This document shows, in pieces, positions 1 to 8,093 of a stretch of 43,331 bases of DNA. A program made the translations under genes and the position numbers. How positions within the stretch are numbered: position 1 is the stretch's first letter; the number at the start of each line of letters is the position of its first letter. The stretch is from Chloroflexota bacterium (GTDB lineage Bacteria; Chloroflexota; UBA11872; VXOZ01): the NCBI GenBank assembly GCA_022824225.1, contig JAJEAH010000083.1:1-43331 (forward strand), given 5' to 3'. The notes below the pieces were generated by a model, which saw nothing but the letters and a program-made list of their open reading frames with translations, was not told where the DNA came from and ran no database searches.

Positions 1-94
1 GCAGCCGCGCCGCCAGCCGCTCAACCTGCGTGGTCTTGCCGGAGCCCTCCACGCCCTCGAATGTTATGAAATAGCCCTGCGCTGCGTTTGCCAT
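1..94 (-). CDS. tmk: thymidylate kinase, N-terminal part (runs off the window)
   Basis: dTMP kinase phosphorylates dTMP to dTDP with ATP in the cytoplasm. Only the first 31 codons are inside the window, read leftwards from the ATG at 94-92. The fragment contains the P-loop [12 protein letters not shown] (about residues 12-23), which is typical of tmk and gives the identification. The rest of the gene lies beyond base 1. No gene overlaps it, and the next gene downstream of its start codon is about 450 bp away, so it probably has its own promoter there, though I could not find a convincing one. Confidence 0.85.
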   Translation of the reverse strand, partial: MANAAQGYFITFEGVEGSGKTTQVERLAARL

Positions 95-403
95 GTGCTT
101 GCCAAATCGACCTCACGAGAGCGCGGTATACCGAGAATTTCTGCAAAGCGAGCGATGCGTGATATGCCTAGTGTCGTGTTTCAGCATCGCGCCCGCGCGG
201 CGTTCCGGGGGCGTCGATCGTTGCCGGTGGACTTGAGCTTCACCAAGCATAGTCGCAACGGCTAACCCGATGTACCGGGATCCAACGAACCGCGCCGCGG
301 CGTCCGCATCCTGGCCGCGCGCCGGTCACGAAACGCTAGTAGTTCAACCATTCCTGAAGTGATGAGCAGAGACTACGATGGCCCAGGTTCGCACGGGAAT
401 TGC

Positions 404-466
404 GTTGGTTGGCGCGGAACGCACGCGGGTTGGCACGGAACCCGCGCGGGTTGGCACGGAACCCGC
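404..466. repeat. 21-bp tandem repeat, three units
   Basis: Two identical units of GCGGGTTGGCACGGAACCC plus GC (425-445 and 446-466) follow a degenerate third unit (404-424). They sit in the 452-bp gene-free gap 95-546 between tmk and the phosphohexomutase gene. Apart from this array I see nothing definite in that gap. The period is a multiple of three, so it leaves long spurious open frames. Confidence 0.75.
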
Positions 467-546
467 ACGCAACCTGCGCCTGTTTCCCGCGTTGCCGGGC
501 AGGAACGCCACGGGCAATTGCTCATCCTTGCAGTGTAGTTGAACGA

Positions 547-1980
547 CTAGACCCCCGCCAGCGCACGCGCCACCTGCAGCAGCGCCTGCACGCTGTCAGG
601 CGAGTCCGCCTCGGCGTAGATGCGCATGATGGGCTCCGTGCCCGAAAAGCGCACGCACACCCAGGCCCCGTCCTGCAGCGTGTAGTGAAAGCCGTCTTCG
701 GTGCGCGATGCCACCACCTCGCGATTCGCGATAGTCGTTGGCTCGTGCGCGCGCATACGCGCCGTGATGTTCTCGCGTTCTTCCTGGGGGAAGTCCAGGT
801 CCAGCCGGTCGTAGGAGTGCGGCCCGACCAGGCTGAAGAGGTGCTCCACCAATTCCGTTGGCGTGCGTCCCGACTGCACCACGTAGTCCAGCAGGAAGAG
901 GCCCGCCAGGATTCCGTCGCGTTCCGGCACGTGTCCGTGAAAGGCGTAGCCGCCGCTCTCCTCGCCGCCCAGCAGGGCGTCGGTCTCCAGCATCTTGGGC
1001 GCGACGTACTTGAACCCCACGGGCGTTTCATACACCGGCACGTCGAAGTGTTCGCCGAGGCGGGTGAGCATGGCGCTGGACGTGTACGTCTTGACGATGG
1101 GCCCGCGCAGCCCGCGCGCTTCCAGGAAATAGAGCGCCAGCAGGGACATGACCGTAAGCTGGTTCAGAAACTCCCCGTTCTCGTCACAGGCGCCGAGCCG
1201 GTCGGCGTCGCCGTCGGTGGCCAGGCCCAGGTGCGCATCCATCTGGCGCACCACGTCGAAGAGGCGCTGCAGGTTGCCGGGTATCGGCTCCGGATTGTGC
1301 ATGTCGGGGAACTGCGGATTGCGCTCGTTGTGCAGGTCGTAGACCCGCAGCGAGCCGCCCTGCAAAATGTTGCTGAACCAATCGCGGCCGGCGCCGTACA
1401 TGGCGTCCACGACCAGTTTCCCATCCCACGCGCGCACGCTCTCCAGGTCGAGCATGCGGCCAATGTGGTCCAGATACCGGGGGGCGGGATCGAAGCGCGC
1501 ACAGAGGCCCTGCTTTTCGGCTTGCGCCAGAGGCGTGGCGCGCACGTCGCCGGAGCTCAGTGTGGTGAGTATCCCCTCGATCTTGGCGAGTTCTTCCGGC
1601 GGCGTGGCGCCGCCGTAAGCCGACCGCACCTTGTAGCCTTGGTAGTCGAAGGGGTTGTGGCTGGCCGTGAGCGTAATGCCGCCGCCGGCCTGCCGGTCCA
1701 CGATGGCGTGGGCAAAGACCGGCGTGGGCGTGGGCGCGCGGGTGAGGGCGACCGGGATGTTGTTGCCCGCCAACACTTCGGCGGCAGCCTCCGCAAACAT
1801 CTCGGCGTTGAAGCGGGTATCGTAGGCCACCACGAAGCCGCGCGCGGCTTCGTCCGGGTGGGCCTCCTGCCAGTACTGAGCGACGGCTTGGGTGAGCAAA
1901 CGGACGTTGGCAACGGTGTAGTCGGCGCCGATTACGGCGCGCCAGCCGTCGGTGCCAAATTTGATCGGCGAAGACTCCAT
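547..1980 (-). CDS. phosphoglucomutase/phosphomannomutase family protein
   Basis: A cytoplasmic alpha-D-phosphohexomutase of 477 residues, a normal length for the family, that moves a phosphate between C1 and C6 of a hexose. All four signature regions are present: FGTDGWRA near the N-terminus, the phosphoserine loop TASHNPFDYQGYKV near residue 106, the metal loop DGDADRLGA near 256, and the sugar-binding loop GGEESGGYAF near 341. The C-terminal phosphate-binding RFSGTEPIMRIY is near 447. The gene product could supply glucose-1-phosphate or mannose-1-phosphate; the motifs do not decide which. The neighbouring GDP-sugar reductase-like gene upstream on the same strand (130 bp away) makes a mannose/GDP-sugar role plausible, by inference only. 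The start ATG at 1980 is followed directly by the conserved N-terminus. Confidence 0.9.
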   Translation of the reverse strand: MESSPIKFGTDGWRAVIGADYTVANVRLLTQAVAQYWQEAHPDEAARGFVVAYDTRFNAEMFAEAAAEVLAGNNIPVALTRAPTPTPVFAHAIVDRQAGGGITLTASHNPFDYQGYKVRSAYGGATPPEELAKIEGILTTLSSGDVRATPLAQAEKQGLCARFDPAPRYLDHIGRMLDLESVRAWDGKLVVDAMYGAGRDWFSNILQGGSLRVYDLHNERNPQFPDMHNPEPIPGNLQRLFDVVRQMDAHLGLATDGDADRLGACDENGEFLNQLTVMSLLALYFLEARGLRGPIVKTYTSSAMLTRLGEHFDVPVYETPVGFKYVAPKMLETDALLGGEESGGYAFHGHVPERDGILAGLFLLDYVVQSGRTPTELVEHLFSLVGPHSYDRLDLDFPQEERENITARMRAHEPTTIANREVVASRTEDGFHYTLQDGAWVCVRFSGTEPIMRIYAEADSPDSVQALLQVARALAGV

Positions 1981-2093
1981 GGGTTTTCAAACGCTCCTTA
2001 GGGATGGCGGGGACGACGCACGTGCGTGCTGCGCTGCGCGGTCGCGAGCGCGGCAAGCGCTATGGAGCAGCGCACGCAACAGAGTAGCGCACG

Positions 2094-2121
2094 CTACGAA
2101 GTAGCGCCCACTACGAAGTAG
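2094..2121. repeat. two short palindromes CTACGAAGTAG
   Basis: The palindrome CTACGAAGTAG occurs at 2094-2104 and again at 2111-2121, 17 bp apart. The first extends to a 15-bp inverted repeat, CGCTAC-GAA-GTAGCG (2092-2106). The second contains the TAG stop codon of the reductase gene. They may act as a weak transcript-end hairpin, but there is no T-tract, so this is uncertain. Confidence 0.4.
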
Positions 2122-3073
2122 ACCGCACTCGGCTCCGCCAGTAGTCAAGCGTGTCGGCCAGTGTCTGCTCCAGCGCAATGACGGGCCGCCAGCCGGTTTC
2201 CGCCCGGATGCGGCGGGGATCGGCCTGGAGAATAGGCAGGTCGCCTGGCCGCAACAGCGCGGGATCGGTCTCTACGGCAATGTCTACCTGCGTCAGCTTC
2301 AGCATGGTTTGCAGCATTTCGTCGATGGACCGCGCGACGCCGGAGCCGACGGTGTACACCGCCCCCGGCGCGCCTTTCTCCAACGCCAGCCAGTAGGCGG
2401 CGGCAACGTCGCGCACGTCCAGGAAGTCGCGCTTGGCGCTCATGTTGCCCACCCGCATCGCCGGTGGACGCATGCCCGCTTCCATCTCCGCCAGTTCGTG
2501 GGCGAAGCGGGCAATAACGAAGTCCGGCGCTTGGCGGGGTCCGACGTGGTTGAACGGACGCACCCGCACGATGTCCGCGCCGTGGCTCTGAGCATACTGC
2601 AACGCCAGCATGTCCTGCCCGACTTTGCTCACCGCATAGGGGTCGGCGGGACGCAGCGGCGTGTTCTCGTCCACGGGCAGGTCCTTCTCTTCCACCATAC
2701 CGTAGACGCTGCTGGAACTCACCACGAGCAGCCGCGCGTCCGGGGCCCGCTCCTGCATGGCCAGTATGACGTTCAGTTGTCCCAGGATGTTGGTGGTGAG
2801 GGTCGCGGCGGGATCGCGCCACGCGGTCGGCACGTGGGCTTGGGCGGCGAGATGGAAGACCCAGTCAGGCTTGCTATCTTCCAGCGCCGCCGCCACGCCG
2901 GCCTTGTCGGCAATATTCGCGGTGTGCAGACTGATGCGCTCGCCCAAGTGCGCGAGATTGGGGTGCGGCCCCGGCGTCTGCGTCAGGCCCCACACGTCCG
3001 CGCCCCGCGCCACGCACAAATCGGCCAGATGACTGCCTGCAAAGCCGGAAATGCCGGTAATGAGTACGCGCAT
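2111..3073 (-). CDS. NAD-dependent epimerase/dehydratase, GDP-4-keto-6-deoxymannose reductase-like
   Basis: An extended short-chain dehydrogenase of 320 residues that acts on nucleotide sugars. It begins with the Rossmann motif GISGFAGSHL, has VVSSSSVYG followed by the catalytic YAVSK (Tyr-x3-Lys), and carries RPFNHVGPRQ, RDFLDVRDV and a C-terminal TGWRP. These are the hallmarks of the GDP-mannose 4,6-dehydratase / Rmd branch, and the NHVGPRQ and RDFLDVRDV forms fit the reductase best. I place the start at the ATG 3073-3071, directly before the Rossmann fold. The open frame runs 26 codons further upstream without conserved sequence. Together with the downstream phosphohexomutase it could make GDP-deoxyhexoses for surface polysaccharide. 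Exact substrate specificity is not proven. Confidence 0.8.
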   Translation of the reverse strand: MRVLITGISGFAGSHLADLCVARGADVWGLTQTPGPHPNLAHLGERISLHTANIADKAGVAAALEDSKPDWVFHLAAQAHVPTAWRDPAATLTTNILGQLNVILAMQERAPDARLLVVSSSSVYGMVEEKDLPVDENTPLRPADPYAVSKVGQDMLALQYAQSHGADIVRVRPFNHVGPRQAPDFVIARFAHELAEMEAGMRPPAMRVGNMSAKRDFLDVRDVAAAYWLALEKGAPGAVYTVGSGVARSIDEMLQTMLKLTQVDIAVETDPALLRPGDLPILQADPRRIRAETGWRPVIALEQTLADTLDYWRSRVRSTS

Positions 3074-3347
3074 GGGTGCGGCTTCTCGCAACAGGTGAAA
3101 GGGCGGGTTTCTGTGGCGATTATACGTGGGACGCCCAAGCGGCGGCAACAATGTCTATGACCGGGATTGTCGCACTCGCAATTGGGCGTCTAGTATGCGA
3201 AGTGGCCTGCTACGGTCTTACAAGCAGTGTGCTTAGATAGTTCCTTGTCGCCCGGGAGAGGGTGACGAACCACCCTTTCCGTCTGCGCACATCTGTTAGG
3301 GAGCCGCAGTTTCCATAGCGGAAATTGACGCCACGGGAATTGCAGGA

Positions 3348-4499
3348 CTACAAGTTCACTGCCAAAGTGGTACCCCACCCATCCGTTAGAGCAGTTTCTG
3401 TAATCGACTCGCGGATCTTTACCAGCATCTCTCGATTGGCGTAATACCCAATCTCACCTCTATGCTGCAACTGGCTGACGAGAATGCCAGGATGTACACG
3501 TATCGAGTCCGCAAATCCCCTCAACTTGGCTTTGGGGTAGCGGGGCCTGACTTGACCGATGAACTCTTCGAGCGCCTCCTGCGGCACCAGCCAGTTCGCG
3601 GCCAATGAGTCTGCTGCTAGTTCGTGCTTGGGCCTTTGCTCAACCGGAGTGGACTTGCTGCCGACTAAGTCCACGTCCAGGGCTGTGAATTGGTTCCGAA
3701 TGCCGTCCCCTCTCTTGATGTGTCCGAGTTCATGCATAAGAGAGTGCCAGAAGTAATCGATGCGGTCGTAACGAAGTGACAGCGCAACCACGGGAGAATC
3801 GTCATCCAACCAGAAGCACGCGCCGTCTATTCGTGTCCTCGGCAATGCCTCGATTACGAGGAACCGAATGCCGGCGTCATTCAGGATTGCTGGAACACGC
3901 TGTACGTCTTCAACACAGTGCGCGAGCCGACGCAGACCGCCAATTGTCTCGCTCATCCGGCTGCGATCAAACCGGCCTGCATCAATCGTTTTGGCAAGGT
4001 GCTTTGCCCGGAATAGCCACGCTCGTTGTCCTGCAGAGACCTCATTGTATGAGCTAGACTTCCGGGCCGCGTGGTCCAGAAAGTCAGGATCATGGACTAC
4101 TGATGGGATTTCTAGGAATGCGCAGATGTTGCGCTCGAGTACGTCGAGTTCGACAGAGTCCTCGATCCAGTTGCGCTTCACGATCTGATTGATGGGAGCC
4201 TTAGAAAACAGCCTTGCGCGGCGGGAAACACTGCCGTCGTCTCTTGACTGCGAATGCCTGTAGAGCTGATATGATGCTTCAAGATTCAGCCAAAACTGGG
4301 CGTCCGTACCGAATGCGTCGCCAAGCTCATCGGCAGTCTGTGGGGAAACGGTTCGCTTGCCGGTTACGACCTCGCTTACCAAGCGGGCGGGCCGCCCCAT
4401 GATGTATGCCAAGTCAGCCTGCGTCCATCCGCGGGCCTCTAACTCCTCTTGAATAAAATCCCCGGGGGGAAACGCCTCGGCTACCCTTCCCTTAGGCAT
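3348..4499 (-). CDS. higA: HigA-type antitoxin fused to an ImmA/IrrE metallopeptidase domain
   Basis: 383 residues. Residues 1-80 form a HigA-type helix-turn-helix, with FPPGDFIQEELEARGW, the recognition segment IMGRPARLVSEVVTGKRT and FWLNLEASYQLYR. Residues about 160-350 form an ImmA/IrrE domain with the zinc-protease motif HELGH at 256-260. The HTH should bind the HigB toxin and the operon's own operator. The protease domain, by family knowledge, often cleaves or is linked to release of repressors. The start at 4499 is 30 bp after the higB stop, so the order is toxin then antitoxin, as usual for higBA. A shortened paralogue of the HTH part lies at 8524-8823 on the other strand. Confidence 0.85.
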   Translation of the reverse strand: MPKGRVAEAFPPGDFIQEELEARGWTQADLAYIMGRPARLVSEVVTGKRTVSPQTADELGDAFGTDAQFWLNLEASYQLYRHSQSRDDGSVSRRARLFSKAPINQIVKRNWIEDSVELDVLERNICAFLEIPSVVHDPDFLDHAARKSSSYNEVSAGQRAWLFRAKHLAKTIDAGRFDRSRMSETIGGLRRLAHCVEDVQRVPAILNDAGIRFLVIEALPRTRIDGACFWLDDDSPVVALSLRYDRIDYFWHSLMHELGHIKRGDGIRNQFTALDVDLVGSKSTPVEQRPKHELAADSLAANWLVPQEALEEFIGQVRPRYPKAKLRGFADSIRVHPGILVSQLQHRGEIGYYANREMLVKIRESITETALTDGWGTTLAVNL

Positions 4500-4529
4500 C
4501 TCACTCTCCTCCTACTACCCAAAGCACGC

Positions 4530-4826
4530 TCAGTGATAGTCCTCAATTGCAATGACCACGATAGTCTTGTTGGGCGACCTGCCCTCGTACGCCACAATGA
4601 GCCTGTATTGGTCATTCAGTCTCATCGAGTGTTGATGTTTGCGTGCACCCGCTAACTTCTCGAAGTGAAAGGACTTCATCTGATAGAATGTGCGCTCGTC
4701 AGTCGCAGCTCGTATGGCCTGCATGCGCTTGCGAAATGCCCGAATGACTGCCCTCGACCACTTTCCTCTGAAGGAAGGGTCGGTCTCCAATCTTTCCAGT
4801 TCGCTGTCTTCATAGCGCACATCCAT
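4530..4826 (-). CDS. higB: HigB-family (RelE superfamily) toxin
   Basis: A 98-residue protein of the RelE/HigB fold, predicted to be a ribosome-dependent mRNA interferase neutralised by the downstream HigA. Recognisable features are the central SFHFEKLAGARKHQHSMR, the strand QYRLIVAYEG and the C-terminal VVIAIEDYH, which is typical of HigB toxins. The ATG at 4826 is preceded by GAGAG at a short spacing. The 35-bp perfect palindrome 37 bp upstream is the likely promoter-operator. A 21-residue C-terminal remnant of a second copy is found at 8429-8494. The conserved basic and His residues look intact, so I expect an active toxin. Confidence 0.85.
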   Translation of the reverse strand: MDVRYEDSELERLETDPSFRGKWSRAVIRAFRKRMQAIRAATDERTFYQMKSFHFEKLAGARKHQHSMRLNDQYRLIVAYEGRSPNKTIVVIAIEDYH

Positions 4827-4862
4827 CTCTCAACTACTGTACCTCTGCTCTGCAAGTTCTAC

Positions 4863-4897
4863 CTATACAGTATTACACTTAGTGTAATACTGTATAG
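4863..4897 (-). promoter_or_regulatory. perfect 17+1+17 palindrome, likely higBA operator
   Basis: CTATACAGTATTACACT and its exact reverse complement flank a single T. The AT-rich palindrome stands out against the GC-rich surroundings and ends 37 bp before the higB start codon. HigA proteins are known to repress their operon by binding such palindromes, so this is the natural autoregulatory site. The TATAC/GTATA ends could also supply a -10 element. I did not find a clean -35. Confidence 0.65.
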
Positions 4898-5095
4898 AGG
4901 CCATATTTAGAAGTGCGCAAACCCAATCGGAGGGAAAACCGGACGATTCGAGAACTGCACTTTGGCTCTCGGCTTTCTTAGGCGTGGGCTCTACCAGTGT
5001 AGAGTTGGCCCAAGTCCGTGCTCCGGCGCGTGATACCTCACGTCATCCACCGGTTAACAGTATAGATTGGGGGGCTCTATAGTTCCTCAAGGGTT

Positions 5096-7003
5096 TCATA
5101 GCCTCTGCGCCTCATAGAGATCCCGAAAGAGCCCCGGCTGCGCGAGCAGTGTTTGCGGCGGGCCGTCCTGCGCCAGTCTGCCCTCATCCAGCACCAGTAT
5201 GCGGTCGGCGCGCATCACCGTCACAAGCCGGTGGGCCACGACCATGGTGGTGCGCCCCTGGCGGGGGGTTTCCAGCGCGGCGCGCACCTTCAGGTCGGTG
5301 AGGGCGTCCAGTGCGGACGTCGCCTCGTCCAGCAAGAGGATGCGGGGTTGATCGAGAATCGCGCGGCAGAGCGCCAGGCGCTGGCGTTCGCCGCCGGAGA
5401 GCGCCAGACCGCGCTCCCCGACGAGCGTGTCGTAGCCATCCGGCAATGACCCAACAAAATCGTGCAGTTGCGCGGCCTTGGCGGCTGCAAGGACGCGTTC
5501 GCGCGGAATCTCGCGGGGAGGATACACAAGATTGGCGTAGATGCTGTCGTTCCAGAGGATGACATCCTGCGGCGCCAGGCCAGTCATCCTACGCAGGTGT
5601 GGGAGCGGCAGCGATTCTATGTTTGTGCCGTCCACGCGAATTAGGCCGGAGCGAGGTTCGTAGAAGCGCAGCAGGAGATCGATAATGGTACTCTTGCCGC
5701 CGCCGCTCGGCCCCACGACGCCGACAAACTCACCAGGAGCGATCCGAAACGATACACGTTCCAGGCCGAATCCCTCGCGCCCGTAATCGAAAGAGACATT
5801 TGAGAATTCGATTTCAGCGCCGTTGGGAGCGGCAGCGTCCTTGGCTGTTGTTGCTGCGCGCGTACCCGTTCGTGCTTCGACAGGCTCAGCACGAACGGGT
5901 ACTTTCGCGTCTTCGTCCAACAGACGCTCTGTATTGCCAGTGCCTCTCGCAATGTCAGCCGTTGCTTGTGCCGCAAGTCCCTTAGCGAGTGGCAAGCCAA
6001 TTTCGGTGTCGTGCCCGGCCGGAAGGCCCTCTTCACTAGGCAATTCCAGCAGAGAGTCAATGCGCTCGGCAGCGGCTTTCGCCTGACCGGTGCTGACGTA
6101 GCCGTCGAGGATGGCTTCCAGGGCTAGGTACGCACGCGGCACGTAGATGATGAATGCCACCAAGCCGCCAATGCTCAGCCGCCCGCTCATGACCTCGTAT
6201 GCGCCGTAGCCGTACACCAGCCCGACCCCGACGTTTTGGATCAGGTCCATTGGCAGTGTCAGTACCAGATTGTGGAAGGTAACGACCTTGGCCTTGATGC
6301 GCCGGTCGGCCTGTACCCAAGCGAACCAACGTGCCGTTTCATAGGGCACGGCGGTTTGAGCGCGCACGGTGCGCATGCCGGGAATCACCTCTTGTAAGTA
6401 GCTCATAGCGTGTTCTCGGCTCTGATGGAGTTCCCGGTCGATAGCTTCCGCGCGGTGCTGCATCCGGCGTGCAAAGAGATACGAGATTGGGAATACGATC
6501 AGGCTTACCAATAGCAAGCGGGTGTTGAGATAGAACATAACACCCAGCGTACCCAGCAGCATCACGGCGTTGGTGAATACGGGCAGCAGCTCATTGCTGA
6601 CGTATACTTCGCCAATTTCACCGCAGACTTTGGTGATCGTGCGTATGATGCGTCCGCTGGTAATGCGCTCCAGGTCGTGAAGCTTTGTGCGCAGCATGTG
6701 ATTGAACAGGGTTTGCCGCAGCGATTGCGAGACTGCCTCGCCAATGCTGGCGCGCAGGTAGTTCTGCACAGCTCCCAGCGCCATCGTGAGCAGCGGAAAG
6801 GTGATGATGCCAATAAGCAACGGCACGATCAGCGCGACGTTCCCGGCGGGAATCGCCTCGTCGATCAGCCGCTTGACCAGCAACGGCGAAACAAGGCTCA
6901 CGCCGGTGCTCACGATGACGAGCGCGATGATGCCCGCGATGAGGTGCGCGTGCGTGCGCAGTTGCCGCTTTACGACGTGGTAGGTCGTGAGATTGCCTCC
7001 GAT
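5096..7003 (-). CDS. ABC-type exporter, fused membrane and ATPase domains (start uncertain)
   Basis: A half-transporter of the MsbA/LmrA type that should work as a dimer in the inner membrane. The N-terminal 300 residues are the six-helix membrane domain (LIAGIIALVIVSTGVSL, TMALGAVQNYLRASIGE). The ATPase domain has Walker A GPSGGGKST, the signature LSGGERQR, Walker B ILLLDEATSALD and the switch His in VVAHRL. The linker between the domains is about 50 residues longer than usual and includes a translated repeat hairpin (5862-5902). The frame is open up to an ATG at 7216, but that extension reads through an intergenic repeat (7071-7118). A strong AAGGAGG at 7016-7010 precedes an ATG (7008) that is one frame off and stops after 12 codons. 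No ATG, GTG or TTG lies in frame near it, so I mark the start at the first in-frame codon (ATC, 7003) after that site. Substrate unknown. Confidence 0.85.
   Translation of the reverse strand: MGGNLTTYHVVKRQLRTHAHLIAGIIALVIVSTGVSLVSPLLVKRLIDEAIPAGNVALIVPLLIGIITFPLLTMALGAVQNYLRASIGEAVSQSLRQTLFNHMLRTKLHDLERITSGRIIRTITKVCGEIGEVYVSNELLPVFTNAVMLLGTLGVMFYLNTRLLLVSLIVFPISYLFARRMQHRAEAIDRELHQSREHAMSYLQEVIPGMRTVRAQTAVPYETARWFAWVQADRRIKAKVVTFHNLVLTLPMDLIQNVGVGLVYGYGAYEVMSGRLSIGGLVAFIIYVPRAYLALEAILDGYVSTGQAKAAAERIDSLLELPSEEGLPAGHDTEIGLPLAKGLAAQATADIARGTGNTERLLDEDAKVPVRAEPVEARTGTRAATTAKDAAAPNGAEIEFSNVSFDYGREGFGLERVSFRIAPGEFVGVVGPSGGGKSTIIDLLLRFYEPRSGLIRVDGTNIESLPLPHLRRMTGLAPQDVILWNDSIYANLVYPPREIPRERVLAAAKAAQLHDFVGSLPDGYDTLVGERGLALSGGERQRLALCRAILDQPRILLLDEATSALDALTDLKVRAALETPRQGRTTMVVAHRLVTVMRADRILVLDEGRLAQDGPPQTLLAQPGLFRDLYEAQRL
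5862..5902. repeat. hairpin repeat, invariant-loop family, inside the ABC gene
   Basis: Arms GTACCCGTTCGTGCT (5862-5876) and its exact complement (5888-5902) enclose the 11-nt loop TCGACAGGCTC. The element is translated in frame as about 14 residues (VPVRAEPVEARTGT) in the linker between the membrane and ATPase domains. Related hairpins with the same loop but different arms are at 14905-14939, 30040-30088 and 32666-32706. Confidence 0.85.
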
Positions 7004-7070
7004 GGCATGCCCTCCTTGATTTGGTGTAGCTACGCAGCGAGAATCAGCGCTCCTTTCTCCGGCGTACTTT

Positions 7071-7118
7071 TCTCTTGCTCCCCCTTCCTCGTTGGGAGAG
7101 GATCGGGGTGAGGGTGAC
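7071..7118. repeat. dispersed intergenic repeat fragment (GGGAGAGGATCGGGGTGAG type)
   Basis: A run of CTCCCCCTTCCTCG, GGGAGAGG and GGGGTGAGGGTGA resembles a common bacterial intergenic repeat. A shorter relative (CACCCTAACCCTCTCCCCC) lies at about 13098-13116. It is covered by the open frame upstream of the ABC gene, and this is why I do not accept the most upstream start codons for that gene. Confidence 0.45.
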
Positions 7119-7343
7119 CCACGGCGTGTCATCCGTACCGGCGGCCGGACTCTCGTACGGAAATATCGGCCCCAATTCGTGTGCGCGGGCCGCAAAACAG
7201 CCAGTATACGCGCCACGCGGGATTCGTGAAGAAACCGCCCAAACCGGCCCGGACTGGGCGCAAACGTGCGCGTGTACCGTCAAGGTGGTATACTATTAAT
7301 GCGATTGAGCGGGGCCTTGCCGCTGTCTCTGACATAAAATAGC

Positions 7344-7374
7344 AAGACACCCGGGTACATAACCCGGGTGTCTT
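7344..7374. terminator. strong Rho-independent terminator, probably bidirectional
   Basis: A perfect 13-bp stem AAGACACCCGGGT / ACCCGGGTGTCTT with loop ACATA. The plus side ends in TTTTCGTCTT and the minus side in GCTATTTTATG. On the minus strand it follows the stop codon of the nucleotidyltransferase gene by about 38 bp and is its natural terminator. On the plus strand no gene precedes it closely. Confidence 0.85.
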
Positions 7375-7411
7375 TTCGTCTTACTTTAGATAGACGCCGG
7401 CAATCACTTCT

Positions 7412-7771
7412 CTAGCATGAGCCGGAGCCTGTCGCCACATTTTCGCGCATTTCCAGATAAACGGCTTCGGTCAACACGCGATCTCTCATATACGGTGGGA
7501 GGCTGCAGCAGGTCGAAACGTCCACGTGCCGCCCGAATAGCTCCTCTAAGTAGAAGCAGAGGTCCATGTAGCCTTCCAGGGTCAGGAGTTCGTCCGCGAG
7601 TTCAACGAGCACATCCACGTCGCTCTCCGCCGTAGCCTCATCTCTGGCTACCGAGCCGTAGAGCGCGATCTTCTCTACGCCAAGACGCTTGAGGTGCGCG
7701 CGATTTGCTGTGAGCATGTTCAGAGCGTGTGATCGCGTTAGCGTTTTTGGCGACCTTCTTTTGAACGTCAT
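7412..7771 (-). CDS. MNT-type minimal nucleotidyltransferase
   Basis: A 119-residue stand-alone nucleotidyltransferase. The signature is ALYGSVARDEATAESDVDVLVE (Gly-Ser plus Asp-x-Asp) near residues 37-58, with a third acidic position in RHVDVST further on. Small proteins of this kind are usually the antitoxin (MNT) half of a HEPN/MNT pair, where they AMPylate or otherwise block the HEPN RNase. No recognisable HEPN gene is adjacent, which is unusual. The nearest gene is a divergent 100-residue protein 320 bp away. The ATG at 7771 gives the conventional N-terminus, and a strong terminator follows the gene. Confidence 0.8.
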   Translation of the reverse strand: MTFKRRSPKTLTRSHALNMLTANRAHLKRLGVEKIALYGSVARDEATAESDVDVLVELADELLTLEGYMDLCFYLEELFGRHVDVSTCCSLPPYMRDRVLTEAVYLEMRENVATGSGSC

Positions 7772-8093
7772 AGCTTACCTTCTCACAACGCAGTACGAAA
7801 CCAAACCCATTTCGCAAATTGCATAACCGCCTTCTTCATGGCAGCATGTATCCCTGCGTTTGTTATCCTACTGAGGATAGTGCAAAAATCCTACTTGAGG
7901 GATCGGAAAGTCAAGCATCACGATGAACATACGCTTCGCGGACAACGCCCTAGCAAGACTGGAAACTGAACCTTCTTTTCGTGGAAGATGGTCGCGAGCG
8001 GCAGTGGAGCGTTTTGCAGACGTATGCAGCCTATACGCGCAGCCTCCGAATGGCATACCCTGTAAACGGTTGCAATAGCATAGAGGTGAATCT
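7772..8093. other. divergent intergenic region, AT-richer than surroundings
   Basis: 322 bp between the minus-strand nucleotidyltransferase gene and the plus-strand small gene. Promoters for both should lie here. I see no convincing sigma-70 pair, hairpin or repeat, and no credible gene. The visibly lower GC of 7780-8500 fits a horizontally acquired patch. Confidence 0.4.

Noticed and set aside
400-2001. Plus-strand open frame of 533 codons
   Set aside because: Antisense to the phosphohexomutase gene, which has all its motifs on the minus strand; the 5' part is a translated 21-bp tandem repeat.
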